Assembly (NCBI RefSeq): GCF_006094435.1
Contig: NZ_CP034783.1
Location: 3,995,001 to 4,059,000, forward strand
Length of the DNA stretch: 64,000 bases
Direction of reading: 5' to 3'
Origin: Pseudomonas sp. MPC6
GTDB lineage: Bacteria; Pseudomonadota; Gammaproteobacteria; Pseudomonadales; Pseudomonadaceae
Shown here: positions 54,521-62,935 of the stretch, one piece after another
Position numbering within the stretch: the first letter of the stretch is position 1
Layout: each line of letters starts with the position of its first letter
Notes under the pieces: generated by a model
Told to the model about the DNA's origin: nothing
Database searches by the model: none
Seen by the model: the letters and a program-made list of their open reading frames with translations, nothing else
Translations under genes and position numbers: made by a program

Positions 54521-55288
54521 TTAGAAGCGCGAGGCGCGGACCATGGCGTCCATACCGCCATCGACGAACACCACGCTGCCATGGACAAACGACGCTTGTG
54601 GCGATTGCAGGAAGGCCACCACTGCGGCGAGCTCGTCCGGGCGCCCTGAGCGGCCCAGGGGCGCGACGAAATCACGGGTCGCCTGGCCAAACCGTGCATC
54701 TTCCAGCGAAGCCTGGTGCAACGGGGTTTCTACCGCCCCCGGCGCCACCACGTTCAAGCGCATGCCCTGCTTGCCCCAGCTCACAGCGAGGTTACGGGCA
54801 TGGTGACTGATGGCGTACTTGGAGGCGGCATAGGCGACGTGAGGTTGACCGAGGGTGTTGGCCAATGCCATCGCCTGGGCTTCATCGCCTGCGAGCATCG
54901 CGTCAATCATCGGCTGGCCGGCGGGCCCCGAATGCGTCGCCGCCACGGAGCCGATCACTAGCGCAGCCGGTTGCTGGCTCCGGGCCAACGCCCCTTGCAG
55001 GCCGTCGAGCAACTGGCTGACGCCGAAGTAGTTGACCGCCAGGATCAGGCTGCAGGTCGGTGCCGTGACACCGACCCCGGCGCAGCAGATCAGCCCGTCG
55101 AGCACCCCGCCGCTGAGTTCAAGCACTTGCGCGATGGCCGCGTCACGACCCTGTGGGGTGGACAGGTCCGCGATCACTTCGGCGTTGCTGCGATCGATAC
55201 CGATGACCTGGTGCCCGGCGGCGCGCATGGCGGCGGATACGGCGGCCCCAATTCCCGAGGCACTCCCGGTAATGGCTGTAATAGGCAT
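54521..55288 (-). CDS. hsdA: 3alpha-hydroxysteroid dehydrogenase/carbonyl reductase
   Basis: A 255-residue SDR with TGSASGIGAAV (about 7-17) and active-site VAYAASKYAI (about 155-164). The stretches AGHQVIGIDRSNAEVIADLS and GLICCAGVG, plus FVDGGMDAMVRAS at the end, closely follow the 3alpha-HSD of Comamonas testosteroni. It oxidises the 3alpha-hydroxyl of steroids including bile acids, the first step of their catabolism. ATG 55288 has GGAGA upstream. Operator S12 is 54 bp upstream. Confidence 0.88.
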   Translation of the reverse strand: MPITAITGSASGIGAAVSAAMRAAGHQVIGIDRSNAEVIADLSTPQGRDAAIAQVLELSGGVLDGLICCAGVGVTAPTCSLILAVNYFGVSQLLDGLQGALARSQQPAALVIGSVAATHSGPAGQPMIDAMLAGDEAQAMALANTLGQPHVAYAASKYAISHHARNLAVSWGKQGMRLNVVAPGAVETPLHQASLEDARFGQATRDFVAPLGRSGRPDELAAVVAFLQSPQASFVHGSVVFVDGGMDAMVRASRF

Positions 55289-55341
55289 AGTTGTTCTCCG
55301 TGATAGGTCCCCCAGTATCGACAGGGCTATCACGCGACGGC

Positions 55342-55358
55342 ATCGTCTGTGCGGACTA
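55342..55358. promoter_or_regulatory. Putative steroid-regulon operator S12 (3alpha-HSD)
   Basis: ATCGTCTGTGCGGACTA, 54 bp upstream of ATG 55288; on the minus strand GATACT (55319-55314) follows after exactly 22 nt, the same hexamer and spacing as S4. It touches a REP element. Confidence 0.75.
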
Positions 55359-55359
55359 A

Positions 55360-55459
55360 GTAGGAGCGAGCTTGCTCGCGATGGTCGTTAACGATGACGC
55401 GTGTTTGCTGGTTAAACGCGGCGCTCTTCAGTCCATCGCGAGCAAGCTCGCTCCTACAG
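55360..55459. repeat. REP pair beside operator S12
   Basis: GTAGGAGCGAGCTTGCTCGC from 55360 and its inverse ending 55459, with a 48-bp spacer, between the 3alpha-HSD promoter and the end of the second LuxR gene. Confidence 0.85.
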
Positions 55460-55469
55460 CAAAACGGGT

Positions 55470-56705
55470 TCAGGCCTGACGATAGAGAGGCACGGCCAGT
55501 TTCAGCGGCGGGATCTTGATTTTCTCACCCATTTTCAACACCAGCTTGGGTTTACCCAAGGCCACCACGCTGTTGAGCATGATGCGCACCAGCTCGGTCT
55601 GGCGTCGCACCCCGGTCTTGGAGAAGATCGAACGCAAGTGCGCCCGCGCGGTGTTACGCCGGATATTGAGGGCCTCGGCCGCTTCTTCCAGAGACAGGCC
55701 GTTGGCCAGTTCCATCGCCAGGGCGGTTTCGGCCTTGGTCAGGTTGAACAGCTGCTTGGTCACCACTTCGCTGGCCAGGGATTTGCTCGACGCATCGCGG
55801 ATGTACACCAACGCCGTCGGCTGGCCCTTCTCCTCGGCCCAGTCCAGGGACGGAATGGATTCGACCACCACACCGAGGTTGACCAGACCTGAAGGCCGCG
55901 TCACCGACATGGCCTCGGCACTTTTCGGGGCATCCGGGCAGAACGCAGCGCGAATCAGGCGTTGCAGTTCACGGTTGTCACTTGGATAGGTCGCCTCCAG
56001 GCGCCCGCCCACCAGTTTCAGGCCATCGGAACGGGCGAGAATTTCCTCGGCCACCGGGTTGATCTGCAAGACGCTGCCGCTCTCGTCGAGCACCAGGGTC
56101 GCCACCGATAACCGGCTGATCGCCTGGGAGTACAGCCCGCTCAGCGATTCGCTGCGGTCCAGCAGGTTATGCAATTGCGAGGCGCGACGCAGGTGTGGCA
56201 GGAAACTGGCGCACAGCGCCCGCTCGTTGGCGCAGAAGTTGGGGGCGTGTTTCGGGCGGGTGGCGCGAAAGCGCAGTTTGCCGCCGTCCGGGGTGGAAAT
56301 GTCCGCACACATCACGTGATACACATCGTTGGGACCGCAGAACGCCTTGAAGTAGGCGCTGTGTTCCCATTCCGTGGAGCTCATGATGTCATCGACGGTG
56401 AACACCTTGTCCAGTGGCTGGTTGGCGAACGGCGTATTGGTCTGCGGGTAAGTCATATAGCAGACGTCACCGGCACCTTCCAGATCGCCCACGAGGATCA
56501 TCACGCCCGTATCGGGTTGGTCCGGCACCCGCAGGATCAGCGTGACGTAGTTGGCCTCGTAGAGTTTGCGAAAGCTTCTGAGGGCGTTGGCCATCAGTTT
56601 CGGATCGAGGGCGCCGTCGTAGATCTCGCCCACCAACTCGTTGTAGCGCGTGAGATCCAGGCCAAGGCTCGCCAGGACTTCCGGGGTCAGGACACCATCT
56701 TGCAT
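55470..56705 (-). CDS. LuxR-family transcriptional regulator, TeiR-like (copy 2)
   Basis: A 411-residue paralogue of the regulator at 22465, with the same layout: sensor region, PAS-like part (VATLVLDESGSVLQINPVA) and LuxR helix-turn-helix LSLEEAAEALNIRRNTARAH. From NIRRNT to the NSVVAL segment the two proteins are identical, so they should bind the same DNA. The N-terminal halves differ more, which suggests different inducers or heterodimer control. ATG 56705 has GAGGAAAG upstream. It is adjacent to the RND/YCF48 operon but without a visible operator of its own. Confidence 0.85.
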   Translation of the reverse strand: MQDGVLTPEVLASLGLDLTRYNELVGEIYDGALDPKLMANALRSFRKLYEANYVTLILRVPDQPDTGVMILVGDLEGAGDVCYMTYPQTNTPFANQPLDKVFTVDDIMSSTEWEHSAYFKAFCGPNDVYHVMCADISTPDGGKLRFRATRPKHAPNFCANERALCASFLPHLRRASQLHNLLDRSESLSGLYSQAISRLSVATLVLDESGSVLQINPVAEEILARSDGLKLVGGRLEATYPSDNRELQRLIRAAFCPDAPKSAEAMSVTRPSGLVNLGVVVESIPSLDWAEEKGQPTALVYIRDASSKSLASEVVTKQLFNLTKAETALAMELANGLSLEEAAEALNIRRNTARAHLRSIFSKTGVRRQTELVRIMLNSVVALGKPKLVLKMGEKIKIPPLKLAVPLYRQA

Positions 56706-56772
56706 AGTCTTTCCTCGCTCGGGTAAGGACGGTGCCCTTCCCTTGTTATTTTTATATTTTGGCTAGTGGCCT

Positions 56773-56800
56773 GCGGGGGCCCCGAAAACAGGGGCCCCGC
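56773..56800. terminator. GC-rich hairpin after the MMPL gene
   Basis: GCGGGGGCCCC and GGGGCCCCGC pair with one bulged G around GAAAACA. It lies 60 bp beyond the stop of the MMPL/RND gene (minus strand) and upstream of the regulator gene. Confidence 0.5.
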
Positions 56801-56859
56801 GCGTCAGTTTCGCTGTCGCCTGCCTACTCCACAATAGGCCCGGCAGGTTTATTTTTTCG

Positions 56860-59283
56860 CTATTGAGAATCACGCGCAGCCGGGCTTTTTTTCAGCTGAT
56901 ACGTGCCTTTTGGTGCCGGGTGCTGGCGTGCCCGTTCGCTGACCAACGGTCGCCCGCGATTGAACCAGGCCGCCAGTGCCGGCAAGAGGAAAATCGCCCC
57001 CAGCACGTTGACCAGGAACATGAACGACAGCAACACACCCATGTCCGCCTGGAACTTCAGCGGCGCGAAGGCCCAGGTGCAGACGCCAATGGACATGGTC
57101 ACGGCCGTGAATACCGCCGCCGTGCCGCGTTGGCACATGGCCTCGTAGAACGCCTCGCGCAGGTTGGCTCCGCGCAGCATTTCATGCTGGATGCGCTCGT
57201 ACAGATAAATGCCGTAGTCGACGCCCACGCCCACCCCCAACGCCATCACCGGCAAGGTGGCGACCTTCAGGCCGATCCCGAGCATGGTCATCAAGGCGTT
57301 GCACAGGATCGCGACAATTGCCAGCGGCACCAGAATGCACAGCACCGCGCGGATCGACAGGAAGGTCATCCAGCAAAACAGCGCGACTGAACCGAACAGC
57401 GCCCCGAGCATGATGATTTCGGCGCGCTTGACCGCCTCGTTGGAAGCCGCCATTACCCCGACGTTGCCACCGGCCAGCAGGAATTCGACTTGCGGCGAGC
57501 TGATCTCGGCAATGATCCGCTTGGCTTCACTGATGGTATGACTGACCGTGCTGCCTTCGTGGTCGGCAAGGAACACCAGGATCTGCATCTGCTGGCAGCC
57601 GTCGGTGACCAGCCCGTCATCGGGCACATAGGCCCGCGCGCCCTGGCTCAGGCCACGGGGCGATCCTGGAATCGCCGCCCAGCGCGGATTGCCTTCGTTA
57701 TTGCCGGCGATCACCCGCTTGCCCATGTCCGCCACGCTCTGGATCGACTGCACGCCCGAGACCGTGCGCATGCGGAAATCGAAGGCTTCCACCGCACGCA
57801 TCACGGTGGGGGACAGGCAGCCTTCTTCGACGCCCTTGACCTGGACGAACACCGACATCACATCGAGGCCGATGGAATAGCTGCTGATGATCTTGCCGTT
57901 GTCCAGGTTATAGCGAGAATCGGCCCGCAGCTCCGGCGCGCCCGCACCGATATCGCCCACCGCCAGGTCGCGAGCCTTGTAGGCCCCGCCCGCCAGCAGC
58001 AACAGACTGATGGCGAACACCCCGAGGGCCGGGCCCGGTTCGGCCAGCGCCGACAGGCGCCACCACAGGCGGTGCCTGCCCGCAGGACGCGATTGCGCCC
58101 GGCGCAATAGCGCCGGCTCCAGGCGCAGGTAGGAAATGATGATGGGCAGCATCAGTTTGTTGGTGATGATCATCAGCATCACGCCGATGCAGGCAGTCAC
58201 CCCCAGTTCGTGGACGATGGGAATGTCGATCAGCATGATCACCGCAAATCCCAGGGCGTTCATCAACAAGGCCAGGGAACCGGGAATGAAAATCTTGCAG
58301 AACGCCGAACGCGCCGCGTCCGTGGAAGTGCTGCCGGCCAGCACATCCTGCTTCCAGGCGTTGGTCATCTGCACCGCATGGGACACGCCGATGGAGAAGA
58401 TCAGGAACGGCACCAGGATCGACATCGGATCAATGCCCAGCCCCAGCAACGGCAACAGGCCCAGCAGCCAGACCACCGGCAGCAACGCCACCACCAACGC
58501 CACCACGGTCAAGCGCAGAGAACGGGAATACAGCCACAGCAGCAACCCGGTGATCACGAAGGCCACGACAAAAAAGCCGATTACCGTGTTCAGCCCTTCG
58601 ACCACATCGCCCACCAGTTTGGCGAAGCCGACGATGTTGATCTCGATATCGGGACTGTTGTACTTGGCGCGGATTTCTTCCAGGCGCTTGGCGATGTCGA
58701 CATAGGACACCGGCTGGCCGGTCTTGGGGTCGGTGTCCTGCAAGTCGGCGCGGACCATGGCCGACTTCAAGTCATTGGCCACCAGCCGGCCTACCTGTCC
58801 GGAGGCCGCCGTGTTGCTGCGTACCTGCGCCAGGTCCTCGAGGGTACCGCTAAAGCGCGGAGGCACCACCACGTCGCCAAAAAAACCTTCCTCGGTAATT
58901 TCGATGTAGCGCACATTGGCGGTAAACAGCGACGTCACGCTGGGGCGACTGACCCCGGAAATGAAAAACACATCGTCGGTGACTTTGCGCAGGGTCTCCA
59001 GGTACTGGGCGTTATAGATGTCGCCCTCGCCTTTCCAGCGCACGCTGACCAGGAGGCGGTTGGCGCCGGTGAAGTAGCGGCTGAATTTGAGAAAGTTGAC
59101 CATGTAGGGATGCGTCACCGGGATCTGTTTGTTGAACCCCGGATCCAGCTGCGTGTGGGTGGCGCTGTAGCCCAGGCCCAGCGTCACCAGTACGAACAGC
59201 AACAGCAGCCCCTTGCGCCAGGCCATCAGATGGTCGGCGCTCGTTTCAACGCAACGCGTCACCCAGTGTTTACCTTGATTCAT
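56860..59283 (-). CDS. MMPL/RND-superfamily transporter
   Basis: An 807-residue membrane protein with the RND/MMPL plan: one N-terminal membrane segment, a soluble loop (about 45-230), a five- to six-segment bundle (about 235-405), then a repeat of this arrangement in the second half. Motifs GVSHAVQMTNAW and GVGVDYGIYLYERI resemble the membrane-core motifs of MMPL proteins. In mycobacteria such proteins move lipids; in steroid-degrading proteobacteria they cluster with DUF1302/DUF1329 proteins. I infer uptake or movement of steroid. It is 14 bp behind the YCF48 gene. Confidence 0.85.
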   Translation of the reverse strand: MNQGKHWVTRCVETSADHLMAWRKGLLLLFVLVTLGLGYSATHTQLDPGFNKQIPVTHPYMVNFLKFSRYFTGANRLLVSVRWKGEGDIYNAQYLETLRKVTDDVFFISGVSRPSVTSLFTANVRYIEITEEGFFGDVVVPPRFSGTLEDLAQVRSNTAASGQVGRLVANDLKSAMVRADLQDTDPKTGQPVSYVDIAKRLEEIRAKYNSPDIEINIVGFAKLVGDVVEGLNTVIGFFVVAFVITGLLLWLYSRSLRLTVVALVVALLPVVWLLGLLPLLGLGIDPMSILVPFLIFSIGVSHAVQMTNAWKQDVLAGSTSTDAARSAFCKIFIPGSLALLMNALGFAVIMLIDIPIVHELGVTACIGVMLMIITNKLMLPIIISYLRLEPALLRRAQSRPAGRHRLWWRLSALAEPGPALGVFAISLLLLAGGAYKARDLAVGDIGAGAPELRADSRYNLDNGKIISSYSIGLDVMSVFVQVKGVEEGCLSPTVMRAVEAFDFRMRTVSGVQSIQSVADMGKRVIAGNNEGNPRWAAIPGSPRGLSQGARAYVPDDGLVTDGCQQMQILVFLADHEGSTVSHTISEAKRIIAEISSPQVEFLLAGGNVGVMAASNEAVKRAEIIMLGALFGSVALFCWMTFLSIRAVLCILVPLAIVAILCNALMTMLGIGLKVATLPVMALGVGVGVDYGIYLYERIQHEMLRGANLREAFYEAMCQRGTAAVFTAVTMSIGVCTWAFAPLKFQADMGVLLSFMFLVNVLGAIFLLPALAAWFNRGRPLVSERARQHPAPKGTYQLKKSPAARDSQ

Positions 59284-59297
59284 TGCCTGCCTCTCAT

Positions 59298-60284
59298 TTA
59301 CCGGGTGGCCTGTTTGGCCACTAGGGCAGCAACGCTGCCACCTGAACCCTGCAATACTCCGCGCTCGCCACCCACCAGCAGCCGCGAGCCGACCATCGTC
59401 GCCGAGGTCAACGTACCGAGCCCTGCCAGGCGCTCGACACCCACCAGCGCGCCTTGTGCATCCAGGCGCACCACCGAGCTGCCAGCGCCGACGATCACCA
59501 GCCCCGAGTGATCGGGCAGCAGCACATGGCCGTACAACGGCAGTTGGTTACCCACGTTGACCTGTGTCCAGCTGTCGCCGAAGTCGTGGCTGACGAACAC
59601 ATGCCCGCGCATCCCGTAGGTCACCCAGTTATCCGCGCTCAGGCGCACGATGCCGAACAGCGAGCCGCTGTAGAACGCCGGCAAGGTCTGCCAGTGCTGG
59701 CCGGCGTCGGCCGTGCGCAATATCAGGCCCTGCTCCCCCACCAGCATGCGCCGGCCATCGTCGCCACCGGCCATGCTGTTCAGGTGCGCGCTGTCGATGT
59801 CCAGGGACTGCGGCGTCCAGGTCTGCCCGGCATCGACGGATTGATAGAACTTGCCGAAGCTGCCGAACGCCATGACGTTGTCGCCACCGCCGGTCCAGAT
59901 GCCGAGCAGCGGTTCGCCCAGATCGGCGTCGTAGCGTATTTCCTGCCAACTGCTGCCGGCGTCCATCGAACGCAGGATCCAGCTGTCATGCCCGACGGCG
60001 AGCAAACGCTTGGCGTCCAGTGCCACGACGGCAGTCAGGGTGGCATTGCGCTGCGTGGCGACGCTGCCTGGTTGCCAGCTGACGCCCTGATCGTCACTGA
60101 GCAGAATGCTGCCGCGCTCGCCCACGGCGACCACGCGCGAGCCCAGATTGAGCAAGCCGTTGATCTGCACCCGGTCGGGGCGTGTGGCCAACAGTTCCGC
60201 TTGCGGTGGGGATTTTGGGGAGAAGGTGTAGCCGATGGTCAAGGCGACCACCAGGCAAACCGCGTAGCCGATCACAGAGCGCAT
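59298..60284 (-). CDS. YCF48-like beta-propeller protein, exported
   Basis: A 328-residue protein with an N-terminal hydrophobic segment (about 4-21) and repeated propeller blades (DDQGVSWQPG, DAGSSWQEI, DAGQTWTPQ, DAGQHWQTL, DFGDSWTQV), the YCF48/BNR signature D-x-G-x-x-W. Its operon with the MMPL gene suggests a periplasmic partner of that transporter. In photosystem biology YCF48 helps assembly, but the family here is found next to hydrophobic-compound transport genes. Operator S13 is 144 bp upstream. Confidence 0.82.
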   Translation of the reverse strand: MRSVIGYAVCLVVALTIGYTFSPKSPPQAELLATRPDRVQINGLLNLGSRVVAVGERGSILLSDDQGVSWQPGSVATQRNATLTAVVALDAKRLLAVGHDSWILRSMDAGSSWQEIRYDADLGEPLLGIWTGGGDNVMAFGSFGKFYQSVDAGQTWTPQSLDIDSAHLNSMAGGDDGRRMLVGEQGLILRTADAGQHWQTLPAFYSGSLFGIVRLSADNWVTYGMRGHVFVSHDFGDSWTQVNVGNQLPLYGHVLLPDHSGLVIVGAGSSVVRLDAQGALVGVERLAGLGTLTSATMVGSRLLVGGERGVLQGSGGSVAALVAKQATR

Positions 60285-60427
60285 GAGTAATGCTCCTGTC
60301 TAAGGCACGTGTGCATGGGGCAAGTCATAGGGCCGATCCTCTTGTTCTTGTCAGGCGCCAGGGCATGCGAGGCAATCGAGATGGCTTGCCTCTGAGGGGA
60401 TAGTCGACGCAAGGCGTGGGGTGACAC

Positions 60428-60444
60428 ATCGTCCATATGGCTTA
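60428..60444. promoter_or_regulatory. Putative steroid-regulon operator S13
   Basis: ATCGTCCATATGGCTTA, 144 bp upstream of the YCF48 ATG; a weak -10-like GACTAT lies 22 nt after it on the minus strand. The leader would be longer than at other sites. Confidence 0.55.
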
Positions 60445-60496
60445 TGCAATGGCGCAAATGGCGTGGGGCGGGGATGTGTGTGCGAAGCGGAGATTT

Positions 60497-60663
60497 GTAG
60501 GAGCGAGGCTTGCCCGCGAACCAGGCACTGCGGTTTATCTGACACACCGCGTTATCGTTCTTCGCCGGCAAGCCTGGCTCCTACAGGCGAACCAGACGCC
60601 GCGGTGTCTCAGGTACACCGCGTCATCGTTCTTCGCCTGTAGGAGCCAGGCTTGCCCGCGAAC
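60497..60663. repeat. Three REP elements
   Basis: Copies start at 60497 (GTAGGAGCGAGGCTTGCCCG), 60563 (inverted) and 60639 (GTAGGAGCCAGGCTTGCCCG). The spacers share CGCGTTATCGTTCTTCGCC-type segments. Confidence 0.85.
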
Positions 60664-60676
60664 AGGAGTGGGGCGA

Positions 60677-61627
60677 TCAGGCGATGTAGAGGATCACCAG
60701 TTCGTTGATCACCGACGGCCGGTCCTGGCCCACGACATGGATATTGAGTTCCAGGGTCATCTGGGTGCCACGGGCCGACACCTCGACTTTTTTCACCCGG
60801 GCCCGCGAATGGATCCGCGAACCGGCCGGCACTGGCGCCGGGAAGCGCAAGCGATCGGAGCCGTAGTTGATCTGGGTGGTGTAGCCGCTGACCTCGAAGC
60901 CCAGCGCCAGTTTCATCCGCGACTGCAGCACCTGGACCAGCGCGCCATGGGCGATGGTGCCGCCGAACGGGCTTTGCAGGCGCGCCCGCTCCGGATCGGT
61001 ATGGATCCAGTAATCATCGCCCGACAACTGGGCAAAGGCGTCGATCAATGCCTGATCGACCAGCACCACATTGCTCCAGTCGCTGAACTGCTCGCTGACC
61101 AGGGCCTGCAAGGCCGGCCCGTCGTTGAGGTCGATCTGCCGGATGGCCTGTTGCTGTGACGCAACAGGCGCCGGTTCGCTGTCCAGCGCGGGCAGCGATT
61201 CAAGGCTCGCCGCATCCTTGTCCACCCCGGTAAAACGCAGCAGGCGGTTACCCTTGGCGTCGACTTCGGCGAACACCGGCCGCAATGGCATGCCGATGCG
61301 GATTTCGGCTTCATCGAGGCCCACCAGGTTGGTATTGATGCGCACGCCCTGGGCCAACTCGACCACCGCCAGTTTCTGCGGCATTTCATCCATGAAGTCG
61401 GGCAAGGTGGCAATGCGCGTCACGGTGTAGCTGTACAGCGTCGCGGTGCCGTCCACTTCGCGCCAGGCCAGGTCATGCTCCAGGCAGGCCGTGCAATGCC
61501 GGCGCGGGTAGAAGTTCCAATGCGCGCAGGCGTTGCATTGCTGGATCAACAGGCGGCGAGCCTTCAGGCCCTCCCAGAACGGTGCGGAGATCTGCGTCGG
61601 CACCGGCATCGGTTTGTTGTTGGACAT
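60677..61627 (-). CDS. DUF35 (OB-fold) - MaoC fusion protein, ChsH2-like
   Basis: A 316-residue two-domain protein. Residues about 1-130 are DUF35, with a zinc ribbon CNACAHWNFYPRRHCTAC (30-47) and an OB-fold. Residues about 170-316 are a MaoC hot-dog domain with SGDDYWIHTDPERA and IAHGALV. In mycobacterial ChsH2 the order is reversed (MaoC first, DUF35 last). There MaoC acts as steroid enoyl-CoA hydratase and DUF35 binds the Ltp2 aldolase. The next gene upstream, 4 bp away, encodes an Ltp2-like aldolase, so hydration and retro-aldol cleavage of the side chain are the likely job. Confidence 0.85.
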   Translation of the reverse strand: MSNNKPMPVPTQISAPFWEGLKARRLLIQQCNACAHWNFYPRRHCTACLEHDLAWREVDGTATLYSYTVTRIATLPDFMDEMPQKLAVVELAQGVRINTNLVGLDEAEIRIGMPLRPVFAEVDAKGNRLLRFTGVDKDAASLESLPALDSEPAPVASQQQAIRQIDLNDGPALQALVSEQFSDWSNVVLVDQALIDAFAQLSGDDYWIHTDPERARLQSPFGGTIAHGALVQVLQSRMKLALGFEVSGYTTQINYGSDRLRFPAPVPAGSRIHSRARVKKVEVSARGTQMTLELNIHVVGQDRPSVINELVILYIA

Positions 61628-61631
61628 GTGC

Positions 61632-62843
61632 TTATGCTCCCTGAAGTATCAATGCGCCCTGCTCGCTCATCACGCCGCCGGTGCCGGAGACGTAGACGCT
61701 GTCACAGCGCCCCAGTTGGCGCTCACCGGCAGTGCCGGCGATCTGCGTCACCGCCTCGATCACCTGGCTCATGCCACCGGCCGAGGCCGACTGGCCGAAA
61801 CTGAGCTGCCCGCCATGGGTGTTCATCGGAAAATCGCCACGCCAGGTCAGGTCGTGTTCGCGCACGAACGCCATGCCCTCGCCCTTGCCACAGAACCCGG
61901 CATCTTCCAGGGTCAGCAAGGTGGTGATGGTGTAGCAGTCGTAGATCTGCGCCGCATCGACGTCCTTGGGCTTGAGCCCGGCCATGGCAAAGGCCCGCTG
62001 GGAAGCCGGACCAATCGGCGTGTTCAGCATGTCTTCGGCATAGGACGGCGACTTGAACGCCAGGTGTTCGCCAAACCCGGTAATGAAGGCCGGACGCTTG
62101 CGGGACCGTGCCGCCACTTCCTTGTTGGTAATGATCATCGCGGCGCCACCGGCCACCGGCATGACGATTTCCAGGATGTGCAACGGGTCGGCGACCATTT
62201 TGCTGGCCAGGACCTGTTCGATGGTCAACGGCTGGCCGTAGAACATCGCCTGCGGATTGGCCAGGGCGTTGGTGCGCTGGTCGACGGCGATCTTGGCCAT
62301 CGCCCGCTGGTCGTAGTCGTACTGTGCGGCATAACGCTGGGCGATCATCGCGTAGCCGGTGTTCTGGCCCATGTGCCCGTAAGGCAGGTCGAACTCGGCT
62401 TCGGGCGCGCCAAATGCCGTGCTGTGTCCACCAAAACGCATGGACCGGGCCATCCAGCCGGCATCCTCGTCGGGGCCCAAGGGCGCCATGCGTGCCGGAA
62501 TGACGCACAGTACGGCCTGGCACAGCCCCAGTTCGATGGCCGCGGCGGCGCGCCAGACCATGCCCACCGACGTGCAGCCGCCCAGGTCGACCACTTCGGC
62601 GAAGTTCAGGCGCAGGCCCAGGTACTCGGCGGCCATCGCCGGCACGAACACCGAGGCTTCATGAAAATGCGGGCCGTTGATTACCAGCCCATCGAGGTCC
62701 GAAGCCTTGAGCCCGGCATCGCGCAAGGCCTGGGCCGCCAGGTCGGCGACTTGCTCAAGGTGAAACATCTTGGGCGCGGTCGCGTATTTTTCCGGTTTGT
62801 ATTGTGCGGTGCCAACAATGGCCGCATGCCCTTTGAGCCCCAT
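61632..62843 (-). CDS. Thiolase-fold steroid side-chain aldolase, Ltp2-like
   Basis: A 403-residue thiolase-superfamily (SCP-x type) protein. The Cys at LGGCTSVGM is present, but the thiolase Cys/His pair of degradative enzymes is not; YDCYTITTLL and NTHGGQLSFGQS are typical of Ltp2-like aldolases that need a DUF35 partner. They cleave the beta-hydroxyacyl-CoA of the steroid side chain, leaving a 17-ketosteroid. ATG 62843 has GGAGG 5 nt upstream; a longer frame is not supported. Confidence 0.85.
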   Translation of the reverse strand: MGLKGHAAIVGTAQYKPEKYATAPKMFHLEQVADLAAQALRDAGLKASDLDGLVINGPHFHEASVFVPAMAAEYLGLRLNFAEVVDLGGCTSVGMVWRAAAAIELGLCQAVLCVIPARMAPLGPDEDAGWMARSMRFGGHSTAFGAPEAEFDLPYGHMGQNTGYAMIAQRYAAQYDYDQRAMAKIAVDQRTNALANPQAMFYGQPLTIEQVLASKMVADPLHILEIVMPVAGGAAMIITNKEVAARSRKRPAFITGFGEHLAFKSPSYAEDMLNTPIGPASQRAFAMAGLKPKDVDAAQIYDCYTITTLLTLEDAGFCGKGEGMAFVREHDLTWRGDFPMNTHGGQLSFGQSASAGGMSQVIEAVTQIAGTAGERQLGRCDSVYVSGTGGVMSEQGALILQGA

Positions 62844-62893
62844 AGTGCCTCCATGCCGAAGCGTTACGCTACGGCGATTTCCAGGTGTAATTG

Positions 62894-62925
62894 AAGGTCC
62901 GGGCACGTCAGGCGACCCGGACCTT
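62894..62925 (-). terminator. Hairpin between the second DUF1302 gene and the aldolase gene
   Basis: AAGGTCCGGG and CCCGGACCTT pair over 10 bp with a 12-nt loop, 11 bp after the DUF1302 stop. No T-run; it may reduce read-through into the aldolase operon. Confidence 0.5.
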
Positions 62926-62935
62926 GCGAAGTCGA

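Larger units (their letters stand above)
60285..60676. other. Intergenic region with operator and three REP elements
   Basis: About 390 bases with no supported gene between the YCF48 start and the end of the DUF35-MaoC gene. It contains operator S13 and three REP palindromes. Confidence 0.7.
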
